This document shows positions 37,268-46,952 of a DNA stretch of 64,000 nucleotides, one piece after another. Below the pieces are notes generated by a model. That model was not told the DNA's origin. It did not search any database and saw only the letters and a program-made list of their open reading frames with translations. The first letter of the stretch is position 1. Every line of letters starts with the position of its first letter. The position numbers were made by a program, and so were the translations under genes. This stretch comes from Sediminicola sp. (lineage in GTDB: Bacteria; Bacteroidota; Bacteroidia; Flavobacteriales; Flavobacteriaceae): positions 62,001 to 126,000 of the forward strand of contig JAHEND010000002.1 in assembly GCA_024643325.1 (NCBI GenBank), in the 5' to 3' direction.

Positions 37268-38131
37268 ATGAGGCAGCTTAAAATAGTAAAACAGGTTACC
37301 AATAGAGAATCCAAATCCTTAGATAAGTATCTACAAGATATTAGCAAAATTGACCTGATCAATGCTCAGGAAGAAGTTGAATTAGCTCAAAGAATCAAAG
37401 CTGGAGATGCTGTGGCTCTTGAGAGGCTAACTACAGCAAATCTAAGATTCGTTGTTTCTGTTGCCAAACAATACCAAAACCAAGGACTTACCCTACCAGA
37501 TCTAATCAACGAGGGAAATGTTGGATTGGTAAAAGCAGCAAAACGTTTTGATGAAACAAGGGGTTTTAAGTTTATATCTTATGCTGTTTGGTGGATTAGA
37601 CAGGCTATTTTACAAGCACTGGCAGAACAAGCAAGAATTGTTAGATTGCCTTTAAATAAAATTGGTTCTATCAATAAAATCAACAAAGCTTTTTCTTACT
37701 TGGAGCAAGCACACCAACGCCCTCCCTCCCCAGAAGAAATTGCGAAAGAACTTGAAATGACTGTAAGTGATGTAAAACAGTCGCTTAAAAACTCTGGAAG
37801 ACATGTCTCTATGGACGCTCCATTAATTGATGGAGAAAATTCAAGTTTGTATGATGTTTTAGATTATGGAGACTCACCTAGACCGGATCAAGCTCTCCTC
37901 CAAAGTTCATTGCACACTGAAATCACAAGAGCCTTAGATACGCTTTCTCCTAGAGAGGCAGACGTGATTAAACTTTTTTATGGTATAGGAGAACAACCTC
38001 CTATGACCTTGGCAGAAATTGGCTTAACGTTTGACCTTACTAGAGAAAGAGTCAGACAGATTAGAGAGAAAGCCATTAGAAAATTAAGACATAGTTCAAA
38101 AAATAAATTGTTAAAAACCTATCTTGGATAG
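37268..38131 (+). CDS. rpoD: Primary RNA polymerase sigma factor (RpoD-type)
   Basis: A 287-aa sigma-70 factor typical of Bacteroidetes, lacking the long N-terminal 1.1 region of other phyla. Region 1.2 (SLDKYLQDI, then [15 protein letters not shown]), region 2 ([32 protein letters not shown]) and region 4 ([15 protein letters not shown], then [18 protein letters not shown]) are complete. It directs transcription from the TTG/TAnnTTTG promoters seen in this window. A dipeptidase gene follows after 17 bases. Confidence 0.96.
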   Translation: MRQLKIVKQVTNRESKSLDKYLQDISKIDLINAQEEVELAQRIKAGDAVALERLTTANLRFVVSVAKQYQNQGLTLPDLINEGNVGLVKAAKRFDETRGFKFISYAVWWIRQAILQALAEQARIVRLPLNKIGSINKINKAFSYLEQAHQRPPSPEEIAKELEMTVSDVKQSLKNSGRHVSMDAPLIDGENSSLYDVLDYGDSPRPDQALLQSSLHTEITRALDTLSPREADVIKLFYGIGEQPPMTLAEIGLTFDLTRERVRQIREKAIRKLRHSSKNKLLKTYLG

Positions 38132-38148
38132 CTAAAATACCCTCACAT

Positions 38149-39432
38149 ATGAAACCAACTCTTTATATCTTAGGATTAATTGCTTTAAACTCATGCAAAA
38201 CTACCCCAAAAGAAATCGAAAGTTTAGAAGATAAAATAGACAGAATACACGCTGAAGCAATTACTATAGATACACACAACGACATTAACACTGCCAATTT
38301 TACCGATAGTATTAATTATACCCAAAGATTAGACACCCAGGTTAATCTTCCAAAGATGAATGAAGGTGGTTTAGATGTAAGCTGGTTAATTGTATACACT
38401 GGACAGGGTGAATTAACAAATGAGGGATATAAAAATGCAAAAATTAATGCCTTGGATAAATTTTCTGCTATTCAAAAACTCACTAAAGAATTAGCACCAG
38501 AAAAAATTGGCTTAGCGACTACATCAAAAGAAGTAAGGTCTCTTGTTAACACTGGAAAAAAAGTAGCTATGATTGGTGTAGAAAACGCATACCCAATAGG
38601 CTTAGATATAAAAAATTTTGAAACGTATTACAATTTAGGCGCAAGGTATATATCATTATCTCACAATGGTCACAGTCAATTTTCTGATTCAAATACAGGA
38701 GAGAAAGACAGTATTTGGCTTCACAATGGTTTAAGTGATTTTGGAAAAGAGGCTGTTGCTGAAATGAACAGACTAGGAATTATGATTGATATTTCTCATC
38801 CTTCTAAAGAAGCCATGAAACAAATGATAGCGCTTTCAAAAGCTCCTATCATAGCCTCTCATTCTTCTGCTAGAGCTTTGTGTGATCATTCAAGAAATTT
38901 AGACGACGAACAACTATTACTACTAAAAGAAAATGGTGGAGTAGTACAAACCGTGGCTTTTTCTTCATATTTAAATACTGAAAAGCATGAAGCTAGAAAT
39001 AATTATGCGAAAGAACTTTATGCAACTATAGCAAATGAAATGGGGGTTGAATGGTATGAGAGAAGTGAATTTTCCTCTTTATCTAGTGAACAAAGAGCTA
39101 CATTCATGGAAGTATATCCTAAGGTTTTAGCCAAGGGAAAAGAAATGCTAGCACAAGATCCTAATGCTCCTGATGCTGTTTCAGTAGTAGATTTTGTGAA
39201 TCATATAGACTATATGGTAAACCTTATTGGTATTGACCATGTGGGTATCAGTTCAGATTTTGACGGTGGTGGTGGTATTCAAGGATGGTCAGATGCTTCT
39301 GAAACCAAAAATGTCACTGCAGAACTTGTCAAAAGAGGTTATACTCAAGAACAAATCAATAAACTTTGGGGAGAAAATCTGCTAAGGGTTTTAGATGAAG
39401 TTCAAGAAATAGCCGCAGAATATAAGTCTTAA
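38149..39432 (+). CDS. M19-family (renal-type) dipeptidase, lipoprotein
   Basis: A 427-aa zinc dipeptidase anchored by a lipoprotein signal (GLIALNSC). Metal ligands: DTHND (His/Asp about 42-44), the glutamate in GVENAYPIG (bridging), and histidines in DISHPS and SHSSARAL; DHVGISSDFDGG (about 364) is conserved near the C-terminus. It hydrolyses dipeptides in the periplasm. It follows rpoD by 17 bases, so the two may share a transcript. Confidence 0.92.
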   Translation: MKPTLYILGLIALNSCKTTPKEIESLEDKIDRIHAEAITIDTHNDINTANFTDSINYTQRLDTQVNLPKMNEGGLDVSWLIVYTGQGELTNEGYKNAKINALDKFSAIQKLTKELAPEKIGLATTSKEVRSLVNTGKKVAMIGVENAYPIGLDIKNFETYYNLGARYISLSHNGHSQFSDSNTGEKDSIWLHNGLSDFGKEAVAEMNRLGIMIDISHPSKEAMKQMIALSKAPIIASHSSARALCDHSRNLDDEQLLLLKENGGVVQTVAFSSYLNTEKHEARNNYAKELYATIANEMGVEWYERSEFSSLSSEQRATFMEVYPKVLAKGKEMLAQDPNAPDAVSVVDFVNHIDYMVNLIGIDHVGISSDFDGGGGIQGWSDASETKNVTAELVKRGYTQEQINKLWGENLLRVLDEVQEIAAEYKS

Positions 39433-39445
39433 TTTTTAGCTTTTT

Positions 39446-39847
39446 ATGAACAAAAGGTCAACACTCATAACTTCTATAAGACCTACATTAAATATCATTC
39501 CATCTGATGATGTTGAAAGTGAAATTCACTTCCAAAATGAAATTCTCAGGCCTGTACTAAAACTTCAAAATGATCTCTTTATAGAAGTAATGAGACATTA
39601 CTTTTTTAAACACAAAAACACCTTTTATACATTATCTCTTGAGAAACGTCTCTCATTCATTGAAAATGCTATACAAAAAGATGTGAAATTTCGCAATTCA
39701 CTAAAAGGAATGATCATTGGTCAGTTTAGTGTGGAAGAATATGCATTATATCAGAAAAACGCTTCTAAACTCAATAAGAGAATGATGAAAATGCTCATCC
39801 AACGGTATCACTCGCAAATACAATTATTTGAAAAACCTTTAAGTTAA
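39446..39847 (+). CDS. Conserved protein of unknown function
   Basis: A 133-aa cytosolic protein with two parts: an N-terminal stretch (TSIRPTLNII) and a conserved helical core, NEILRPVLKLQNDLFIEV, then LSLEKRLSFIENAIQKD and NSLKGMIIGQFSVEEY. Similar Flavobacteriaceae proteins are sometimes labelled glyoxalase, but I see no vicinal-oxygen-chelate metal motif. It starts 14 bases after the dipeptidase and its stop overlaps the convergent DUF2461 gene by four bases. Confidence 0.7.
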   Translation: MNKRSTLITSIRPTLNIIPSDDVESEIHFQNEILRPVLKLQNDLFIEVMRHYFFKHKNTFYTLSLEKRLSFIENAIQKDVKFRNSLKGMIIGQFSVEEYALYQKNASKLNKRMMKMLIQRYHSQIQLFEKPLS

Positions 39848-40512
39848 AATAAAGGTTCTCCGTTTAAATCTGTTGTTAGAATGTCACTCATCAAGTCTAA
39901 GAATGGTCTAGACGCCTCAAATGCCTTGACAGTAATAGTAATGAAATTTTTGGAGCATATCTCCTCATCCTTTAAAGGATGAATAAATACAAAGTTTTTT
40001 CTTCTCAGTAGATCAATTTCAGAATGTTCTTTAGAGAATCCCTTTGGAGCCGTTTTGAGTGTATCTCCTTGAAAATTTCCCCAGATGTTTTTAAAAGACT
40101 TATTGTTTAAGATATCGTGAAAATCTGTGGCATTAGTTTCAATTTCCTTCCTAATCCTAAACAAATCTTCCTTGTTTGGATCCCAAAATCCTACTGCTAA
40201 AAAAGAATCTCCAGGCTTTAAATGAATATAGTAACCACCCCTTAGAGATTGCCCCATTCGAGACAAAGACCCTGAAAAATAATCTTTATAGGGTGTTTTA
40301 TCCTTAGAAAAACGAACATCTCTATATATTCTGAACATCTTAAGTTTCTCAATAACATCGGTCTCTGACAAATCCTCTTTGACACGCTCTAAAACATCTT
40401 TAACCTCTGATTGGTGCAATTTAAAGGTCTCTTTGTTCGCCTCAAACCATTCCCTATTATTATTTAGACTCAATTGTTTAAGGTATTTTAAGCAATCATT
40501 TGAAATATTCAT
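39844..40512 (-). CDS. DUF2461 domain-containing protein
   Basis: A 222-aa protein of the DUF2461 family (TIGR02453). The signature NNREWFEANK is at residue 18, FRIYRDVRFSKDKTPYKDYF near 60, and GGYYIHLKPGDSFLAVGFW near 92. No signal peptide. Function of the family is unknown; distant phospholipid- or nucleic-acid-related ideas have no support here. Its end overlaps the convergent gene by four bases. Confidence 0.9.
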   Translation of the reverse strand: MNISNDCLKYLKQLSLNNNREWFEANKETFKLHQSEVKDVLERVKEDLSETDVIEKLKMFRIYRDVRFSKDKTPYKDYFSGSLSRMGQSLRGGYYIHLKPGDSFLAVGFWDPNKEDLFRIRKEIETNATDFHDILNNKSFKNIWGNFQGDTLKTAPKGFSKEHSEIDLLRRKNFVFIHPLKDEEICSKNFITITVKAFEASRPFLDLMSDILTTDLNGEPLF

Positions 40513-40573
40513 TATTATTTTTTTATTTGTCTCATTATATCAAAAAAGGAAGTGTTTGTATTTATCACAAAGA

Positions 40574-41653
40574 CTACATCCATTTTTTCATTTTAAAATA
40601 CAAAAGCATCCCTATAAAACAACTGCCCATTAGTATCCAAACCATAGGATAACCAAACTTCCAATGAAGTTCAGGCATATGGTCAAAATTCATTCCGTAT
40701 ATTCCCGCTATAAAAGTAAGCGGAATAAATATTGACGCCATTATGGTAAGGACTTTCATTACTTCATTCATTTTGTTGCCCATTGTGCTCATATGCAGTT
40801 CCATGAGATTGGTACTCATCTCCCTGTACAGTTGAAGTGTTTCGTTTATTTCTGCACATTGGTCGGATAGGTCTCTTAAGAATACTTTGGTCTCTTCTTT
40901 TATTAATGGATGGGTAGAGTTTAGTAGTTTTTGAACCAAATCTTTTGAGGGATATATATGCTGTCTAAGCTTGAGTATTTCTTTTTTTAACTTCTGAATT
41001 TTCTGCCCTTGTGAAGCCTCTGGATTGTAATATACCATGTCTTCTAGTTCGTCTAATTTCAAGCCCAATTGCTCTAAAGCAATAAAATAATGATCTACTA
41101 CAGCATCTAATAATGCAAAAAACAAATAATCAGCTCCACGTTGTCTAATTCTAGAGGCTTCTTGAGAAAGCCTAGTCCTAACGCCATTAAAAACATCCTC
41201 CTCAACCTCTTGGAAAGTAATTAATTTGCCCTCTATAAGCACCATAGCTAAATGCTCATATTTTAAAGAAGCATTATCATCAAAATAAACCATCTTAAAC
41301 ACCCCAAATAAATAGTGATCAAAGTCATCTATTTTAGGTCTTTGATGCGTGTCAACTACACTCTCTAAAGTAAGTAAATTGAGGTTTAATGAATTTCCAA
41401 GTGTTTTAATAAAAGATTCATCCGTAAGGCCTACAATATTGAACCATTGAGATTTTGGTTCATTCGGAAAAAATGTTTCTAGAACTTTATTTGTATCAAG
41501 AACTGAAGAATTACAATGGTCTTTATCAAATTCAATCAGTGACACTATATGTTTCTGATCTTTTCTTTCTCCAATGTATTTAACCGTTCCAGGAGCTAAA
41601 CCTAATTTTGAATATCTCCTAGATTTTTTGTGAAATGCAGCGAAAGTCATCAT
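40574..41653 (-). CDS. corA: CorA-type magnesium/cobalt channel
   Basis: A 359-aa inner-membrane protein with a large cytosolic N-domain and two C-terminal transmembrane helices (about 300-320 and 333-352). The signature YGMNFD (GMN motif, about 322) ends the first helix and forms the pore entrance with the ELHW segment. It takes up Mg2+ or related divalent ions. It is downstream of truA with a 23-base gap, so possibly cotranscribed. Confidence 0.93.
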   Translation of the reverse strand: MMTFAAFHKKSRRYSKLGLAPGTVKYIGERKDQKHIVSLIEFDKDHCNSSVLDTNKVLETFFPNEPKSQWFNIVGLTDESFIKTLGNSLNLNLLTLESVVDTHQRPKIDDFDHYLFGVFKMVYFDDNASLKYEHLAMVLIEGKLITFQEVEEDVFNGVRTRLSQEASRIRQRGADYLFFALLDAVVDHYFIALEQLGLKLDELEDMVYYNPEASQGQKIQKLKKEILKLRQHIYPSKDLVQKLLNSTHPLIKEETKVFLRDLSDQCAEINETLQLYREMSTNLMELHMSTMGNKMNEVMKVLTIMASIFIPLTFIAGIYGMNFDHMPELHWKFGYPMVWILMGSCFIGMLLYFKMKKWM

Positions 41654-41676
41654 GATAATTTAATATTAGATACAAT

Positions 41677-42489
41677 TTAACTTTTATTGTTCAGAGAATA
41701 ATCAAATAATAATTCTTTGAGGTGCAGCCCAGAACCAGCAGCAACATATGGAATAAAACCATCCAAATCACTGTTTAGTAATTTTTTTAAACCATCTAAA
41801 TCAATTTCATTTCTCCCTAAGCAAACAAGAGCACCCATCATGAGTCTTATCTGGTACCTCAAAAATCCTTTACCCCTAACCTCCAATACATAAGAATCTT
41901 TTGGAAAGTAACTTGCCACAATAGATGTATTTAATTTTAGTTCACATGATGTTATAGTTCTCAAGGTTTGAGACTTTTTTTTGTCCTTTCTAGCTGTAAA
42001 ATTTTTAAAGTCGTGGGTGCCTACAAATAATTTTGCAGCCTCTTGCATGAGCGTAATATTTAATTCTTCTGGATAATTTGCCATAATGGGTGCACAAAAA
42101 GGATGGGCCTTAGATCCAAAGGAAAATAGATAGCAATAGGTTTTTTCTTTTGCAGAATGAATGATATTAAATTTTTCTGCAACCGCTGTCATGGATTCTA
42201 TCTTAATGTCTGCGGGAAGGTTTAAGTTTAATTGATCTACTAGCGATTCTATTTCATTTAAAGGCTCGTGGTCAATAAATAATTCAAAGGCACCATTAAT
42301 TGAAGACACTTTTGCATCTGTTCTTCCTGCTCCAAGTATTTTAAAAGACCGCTCCTCCCCTAACACAAATTTTATGGTCTTTGTGAGCATCCCCTCTATG
42401 GTTTTATATCCAGGTTGCTTTTGCCAACCGCTGTACCTAAACCCTAAGTAAGAGACCCTCACTAAATAATAATATTTCTTCTTTTTCAT
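41677..42489 (-). CDS. truA: tRNA pseudouridine(38-40) synthase
   Basis: A 270-aa enzyme isomerising uridines 38-40 in the tRNA anticodon arm. It has the family start YLGFRYSGWQKQPG, the catalytic aspartate in GAGRTDAKVSS (about residue 59), and RGKGFLRYQIRLMMGAL near 207. The family usually has RTDAGVHA here, so the active-site loop is slightly divergent (lysine for glycine, serine for histidine). It starts a likely truA-corA unit. Confidence 0.93.
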   Translation of the reverse strand: MKKKKYYYLVRVSYLGFRYSGWQKQPGYKTIEGMLTKTIKFVLGEERSFKILGAGRTDAKVSSINGAFELFIDHEPLNEIESLVDQLNLNLPADIKIESMTAVAEKFNIIHSAKEKTYCYLFSFGSKAHPFCAPIMANYPEELNITLMQEAAKLFVGTHDFKNFTARKDKKKSQTLRTITSCELKLNTSIVASYFPKDSYVLEVRGKGFLRYQIRLMMGALVCLGRNEIDLDGLKKLLNSDLDGFIPYVAAGSGLHLKELLFDYSLNNKS

Positions 42490-42550
42490 GCCCTATTCGT
42501 TTGGGGTGGCTTATTAGGATCCATTTTTATGATATTTAAGAGGAAAATAA

Positions 42551-42718
42551 GTGTACTTATTTCAAATATCATTTGCAGGAATTTTATTCAAAATATTCCC
42601 CAGTTTATTCATGATTGATGCTGTTCGTCCTTTTAGATTATATCAGGGTTTAATAATGCCTAGTATTGTAATGATTTTTGCGTTTGTACTTATTTTAATA
42701 AACAGAGTAGCAAATTAA
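42551..42718 (+). CDS. Possible small membrane protein
   Basis: A 55-codon frame from GTG at 42551 (or 35 aa from ATG at 42614) lies in the 268-base gap between two minus-strand genes. It ends with a hydrophobic helix (IMPSIVMIFAFVLILI) after MIDAVRPFRLYQG, a pattern of a short single-pass membrane protein. No clear ribosome-binding site or -7 box was found. It could be a remnant of a larger gene; I recognise no family. Confidence 0.25.
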   Translation: MYLFQISFAGILFKIFPSLFMIDAVRPFRLYQGLIMPSIVMIFAFVLILINRVAN

Positions 42719-42757
42719 AATTAATGGATTAGATAATCCTCCATTTTAAAAGCATAA

Positions 42758-44155
42758 TTACTCATATACGTCCTCTGTAATCTCTAATACTTTTACAGGT
42801 CCATACTTGGAAACAATGGGTGTAATCTCAGAGGCTTTTCCAATGAATACCATTTGCATGTTTTCTTTTGGAAAATAGTCTTCTATGATTTGGGTGGCCT
42901 TTACTATATCTATTGAAGAAACAGACTCATTAAAACGATCAATATAATCCAATGGGAGCTCATAAGTATAGGTGTCTGTAAAAAATCTTGCTATAGCGGC
43001 ATTAGTTTCATAATCAGGAGGAAATTGACCCATCACATAATTTTTTGCAGACTCAAGGGTTTTAGAATCTACGCCAGTTTTATGAATTTTCTGATATGTT
43101 TTCAGGAGTAAATCTATTGTTTGTTCGGTAGTTTCATTGGCTGTAAAAGTACTCATGCTAAAGCTTCCACCTTCTCTGAGAGCAGAAAAACCACTTCTGG
43201 CACCATAAGTGAGTCCTGAGTTAACCCTTAATTCGTCATTTAACCATGACGTAAATCTACCTCCTAAAATGGTATTAATTACCTGAATACCAATATAATC
43301 AGATATATTTCTAGGTACACCTACACCGCCTATTAACATGGTTGTTTCCCTAGCATCTTCTTTATTAACAACCACTACCTTAGATGAATCTAAGCTTGGA
43401 AGAACTGTTCTATTATTTTTTACTTTTCCAACATTGTTCCAAGAACTAAATAAATTTGTTAGCTGAGTTTTCATTTTAGTAGGGTCAAAATCACCCACCA
43501 CGGCAATAACACTTCCCATGGGCGTGTAATGATCACTGTAGAATCTATTTACATCTTTCAATTCAATGCGCTCAATACTCTGTTTAGTTCCAGAAGGAAT
43601 ATTTGCATAAGGGTGTTTACCATACACCAGCTGATTAAAATAGTTGTTTATGACACTTCTGGGACTTTCTCTGCTTTGGTCTACCCCAGCAACCGCTCGC
43701 TGCTTTGATTTCACAAACTCTGCTTCTTCGAATGATGGCTTTGTAAGCATTTCTGTAAGAATAGGAAGAACATGGGGTAAATCTTTATTGATAAAACTGC
43801 TCGTTAAGACCGAAGCCTCCATATTTGAACTTGAATTATAAGAGGCACCCATAAAATCTAAGGTAGTCTCAATGGTTTCTTTGTCATAAGAAGCAGTCCC
43901 TGAAGAAAGCAAATTGGCGGTGAGTTCTGAAAGCCCAGCATTCGCTTTTGAGTCCTGTCGAACACCTGCTGGAACAACCGCTCTAAAATGTACCAACGGA
44001 ACCTCTTTTTGAACCACCATATACACTTTTAAACCATTGTCTAAAATAAAATGCTCATAGGCAGGACTTATAAAATTGCTCTGGGCTTGAAGGCTGTAGT
44101 TGCTGAAACTAATAAGAACTATAGCAATATTAATTAAATTATAAAATGTTTTCAT
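42758..44155 (-). CDS. M16-family peptidase homologue without active site
   Basis: A 465-aa secreted M16 protein (signal 1-24, ending LQAQ). The zinc motif HxxEH that should follow the first strand is absent: the segment reads GLSELTANLLSSGT (about 79-92). It retains the fold, including the R-Y-like C-terminal signature (ELRVNSGLTYGARSG). It probably pairs with the active partner encoded just upstream to form a two-subunit peptidase, as known for M16B pairs. A five-base gap separates the two genes. Confidence 0.9.
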   Translation of the reverse strand: MKTFYNLINIAIVLISFSNYSLQAQSNFISPAYEHFILDNGLKVYMVVQKEVPLVHFRAVVPAGVRQDSKANAGLSELTANLLSSGTASYDKETIETTLDFMGASYNSSSNMEASVLTSSFINKDLPHVLPILTEMLTKPSFEEAEFVKSKQRAVAGVDQSRESPRSVINNYFNQLVYGKHPYANIPSGTKQSIERIELKDVNRFYSDHYTPMGSVIAVVGDFDPTKMKTQLTNLFSSWNNVGKVKNNRTVLPSLDSSKVVVVNKEDARETTMLIGGVGVPRNISDYIGIQVINTILGGRFTSWLNDELRVNSGLTYGARSGFSALREGGSFSMSTFTANETTEQTIDLLLKTYQKIHKTGVDSKTLESAKNYVMGQFPPDYETNAAIARFFTDTYTYELPLDYIDRFNESVSSIDIVKATQIIEDYFPKENMQMVFIGKASEITPIVSKYGPVKVLEITEDVYE

Positions 44156-44160
44156 AAGGC

Positions 44161-45486
44161 CTATTTTGTATTGTTTTCTGGAGAAATTAAATATCCAACG
44201 GTGCTATTATTCTTAGTAAAGTATTTTTTAGCCACCTGCTGAATATCTTCTACCGTTAAGGATTCATATGATTGGGGTGCAGAAAACATCTTGTTGTAAT
44301 CTCCAAAATACATTTCATAAGTACCTAGGGTATTACTCTTTCCATCTATGGTTTCTAAACTTGAGTACAAAGCGACTAATTTTTGATTTTTAACCTTTTG
44401 AAGTTCTTTTTCACTAACCCCATTTTGAGCAATATCATTGATAATTTGAATCATTTCTGACTCTAAAAGCTCAGGGGAAGTTCCTGGACTTGCTACCCCA
44501 TAAAAATAAAAGAGGTTTGGATCAATGCTCTCTGGCATATAAGAAAAAACGGAGGTAGCCAGTGTTTTCTGATCGACTAACTGATTGTATAACCTACTAC
44601 TATTACCGTCGGATAGAATGGCACTTAGCACATCTAATGCGTAATAATCTTCATGCTTAGTTTCTGGTACATGATAAGCCAACATAATATTCGGGCTACT
44701 CACTTGTTTCTCTACAACAACACGCTTCTGCCCTAATTGTTCAGGCTCAATAGTATGGACTGGTCTGGCTTTAGGTCCAGCGGGTATGGGTTCAAAGTAC
44801 TTTTTAGACAAACTTTTTACCGCTTCTAGGCTCACATCTCCAGAAATGACCACCACAGCATTGTTAGGAGCGTAATAGGTGTCAAAATAAGTTTGAAGAT
44901 CATCTATGGACCAATTTTTAATATCTGATTCATATCCAATTACAGACCATCTGTAAGGATGTGCCAAAAAAGCAGCGCCTTTTACTTGTTCAGATATATT
45001 TCTAAAATTACTATTTTCAAGGCCCGTACTTCTCTCACTCAACACTACCCCTCTTTCACTTTCTACCATCTTAGGGTCTAATTCTAAATGACCAATTCGA
45101 TCTGCTTCGAGATCAAAAATGGTTTCTAAAGCACTAATGGGGAACCAATCGGTATAAACAGTTAAATTTTCAGTAGTGTAGGCATTATTACTACCTCCAG
45201 CAGCCTCCATAGTTCTGTCGAACATCTTAGGGCCGTATTTTTTAGACCCATTAAACATCATATGTTCAAAAAAATGAGACAAACCTGTAATCCCAGGATA
45301 TTCATTCCTAGACCCTACTTTCCAAAATAAGTACATATTGGCATTTGGAATACTATTGTCCTCTAATACCAAAATCTTCATGCCATTAGACAAAGTAAAT
45401 GACTGAACATCAGATGCTCTACTCTGAGAAATCCCCTTTTGTAATAACAACAAAAATAGGGCAGTAAAATATAAATTTATTTTCAT
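44161..45486 (-). CDS. M16-family zinc peptidase, active subunit
   Basis: A 441-aa insulinase-type peptidase with signal peptide (1-20, ending GISQ). The inverted zinc motif is intact: HFFEH at about residue 70-74 (GLSHFFEHMMFNG), with the downstream glutamate region ESERGVVLSE. It would degrade peptides in the periplasm, with the inactive partner gene following after five bases. The two make an active/inactive pair typical of the Bacteroidetes envelope. Confidence 0.93.
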   Translation of the reverse strand: MKINLYFTALFLLLLQKGISQSRASDVQSFTLSNGMKILVLEDNSIPNANMYLFWKVGSRNEYPGITGLSHFFEHMMFNGSKKYGPKMFDRTMEAAGGSNNAYTTENLTVYTDWFPISALETIFDLEADRIGHLELDPKMVESERGVVLSERSTGLENSNFRNISEQVKGAAFLAHPYRWSVIGYESDIKNWSIDDLQTYFDTYYAPNNAVVVISGDVSLEAVKSLSKKYFEPIPAGPKARPVHTIEPEQLGQKRVVVEKQVSSPNIMLAYHVPETKHEDYYALDVLSAILSDGNSSRLYNQLVDQKTLATSVFSYMPESIDPNLFYFYGVASPGTSPELLESEMIQIINDIAQNGVSEKELQKVKNQKLVALYSSLETIDGKSNTLGTYEMYFGDYNKMFSAPQSYESLTVEDIQQVAKKYFTKNNSTVGYLISPENNTK

Positions 45487-45497
45487 GATGATTAAAA

Positions 45498-46952
45498 TTA
45501 TAAACCGTTAATGTAAGATCCATAAAGATCTTTAAATTCCGTTCCGTTTGAAAAACTGTGCTTGCTCAATTTGTTATTGGCAACTAACCCCCACAATACC
45601 AATTCCTTTAAAAAATAGGAGGTTTCTTCTTCTACCTCTGGTGCATACGTATTCAGTAGATCAGTTAGAGGACTAATAATGTCTAACTGATCTCGGTACA
45701 TACTATCTGAAAAGTCTTCTAATAATTCAAATCCTTCAGATTCGAAAAACCATAATAACAATGCGTCATAGGGTCCCTCTGCATCTTTTCGTTCCAATTT
45801 ATTAATTTTAGGAAAACGTTGCTCAAATAGTGTTTTAATGGCAGACTCCAATAAGTGTTGAGCTACAAAATCTGCACCTTCTTGCTCGCCTTCATATACT
45901 AATTCAACTTTTCCAGTTATGGCAGGATAAATACCTGTAAAGTCGGATAATCTAATAGTTGTTTGCGCTTCATCTGATAGTAATAGTCTTCTTTCTGCTG
46001 TACTCATCAAATTTTGAAAGGCAGTGATACTCATTCTAGCACTCACCCCGCTTTTAGCGTCAATGTAATCACTTTCTCTCGCCTCAAAAGAAATTTGCTC
46101 TAGTAAGTCTTTGGCAATTTCAGGCACTTGAATGGGAAGCGATAGGTCTCCAGCCTCTTGGGCAGTAATTCTTTTTGCTGTTTCAACGTCCTTAGGATAA
46201 TGCGTTAATATTTGAGAACCAATTCTGTCTTTTAATGGGGTAACAATGCTACCTCTATTGGTGTAATCTTCAGGATTGGCAGTAAACACACATTGAATAT
46301 CAATAGGAAGTCTAAGCTTAAATCCCCTAATTTGAATATCTCCTTCTTGTAGTATATTAAACAAGGATACTTGAATCCTAGCCTGTAGGTCAGGGATTTC
46401 ATTAATTACGAAAATACACCTGTTTGCTCTAGGAATCATTCCAAAATGAAGCACACGAGGATCTGAATAAGACAGTTTTAAATGAGCTGCTTTAATGGGA
46501 TCTATATCCCCAATTAAGTCAGAAACACTCACATCTGGCGTAGCTAATTTCTCAAAAAATCGATCTTCTCTTGCCAACCAGCTTATAGGTGTTTTGTCTC
46601 CCATTTCTGCTATTAAATCTATCGCAAATGTAGAGATAGGATTTAAAGGGTCATCATTAATTTCAGAACCACTGACTACAGGAATATATGGATCTAATAA
46701 ATAAACCATTGCTCGGGCCAATCGTGTTTTTGCCTGCCCTCTTAAACCGAGTAAATTAATATTATGCATAGACAAAATAGCACGCTCTAACTCAGGAAGG
46801 ACCGTATTTTCATAGCCTATGACGCCATTGAAAGGGGTGGTTTTATTCTTCAAATGTGAAATTAAATTATCCCTGAGTTCTAGTTTAATAGATCTCGAGA
46901 CATAGCCAGATTGCTTTAATTCACCTAAGGTTTTTAGTGTAGTTACTTCCAT
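45498..46952 (-). CDS. MoxR/magnesium-chelatase-like AAA+ ATPase
   Basis: A 484-aa AAA+ ATPase of the ChlI/MoxR type. Walker A is GLRGQAKT (about residue 68), Walker B is within CIFVINEIPDL (about 177), where the usual DE is NE, and a sensor 1 region FTANPEDYTNRG follows. A helical lid with RDAQ-like positions follows, and the C-terminal third is acidic. It sits immediately downstream of the VWA gene (no gap), so ATPase and VWA protein form a chaperone-like pair. A magnesium chelatase role is unlikely because no tetrapyrrole genes are close. Confidence 0.85.
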   Translation of the reverse strand: MEVTTLKTLGELKQSGYVSRSIKLELRDNLISHLKNKTTPFNGVIGYENTVLPELERAILSMHNINLLGLRGQAKTRLARAMVYLLDPYIPVVSGSEINDDPLNPISTFAIDLIAEMGDKTPISWLAREDRFFEKLATPDVSVSDLIGDIDPIKAAHLKLSYSDPRVLHFGMIPRANRCIFVINEIPDLQARIQVSLFNILQEGDIQIRGFKLRLPIDIQCVFTANPEDYTNRGSIVTPLKDRIGSQILTHYPKDVETAKRITAQEAGDLSLPIQVPEIAKDLLEQISFEARESDYIDAKSGVSARMSITAFQNLMSTAERRLLLSDEAQTTIRLSDFTGIYPAITGKVELVYEGEQEGADFVAQHLLESAIKTLFEQRFPKINKLERKDAEGPYDALLLWFFESEGFELLEDFSDSMYRDQLDIISPLTDLLNTYAPEVEEETSYFLKELVLWGLVANNKLSKHSFSNGTEFKDLYGSYINGL

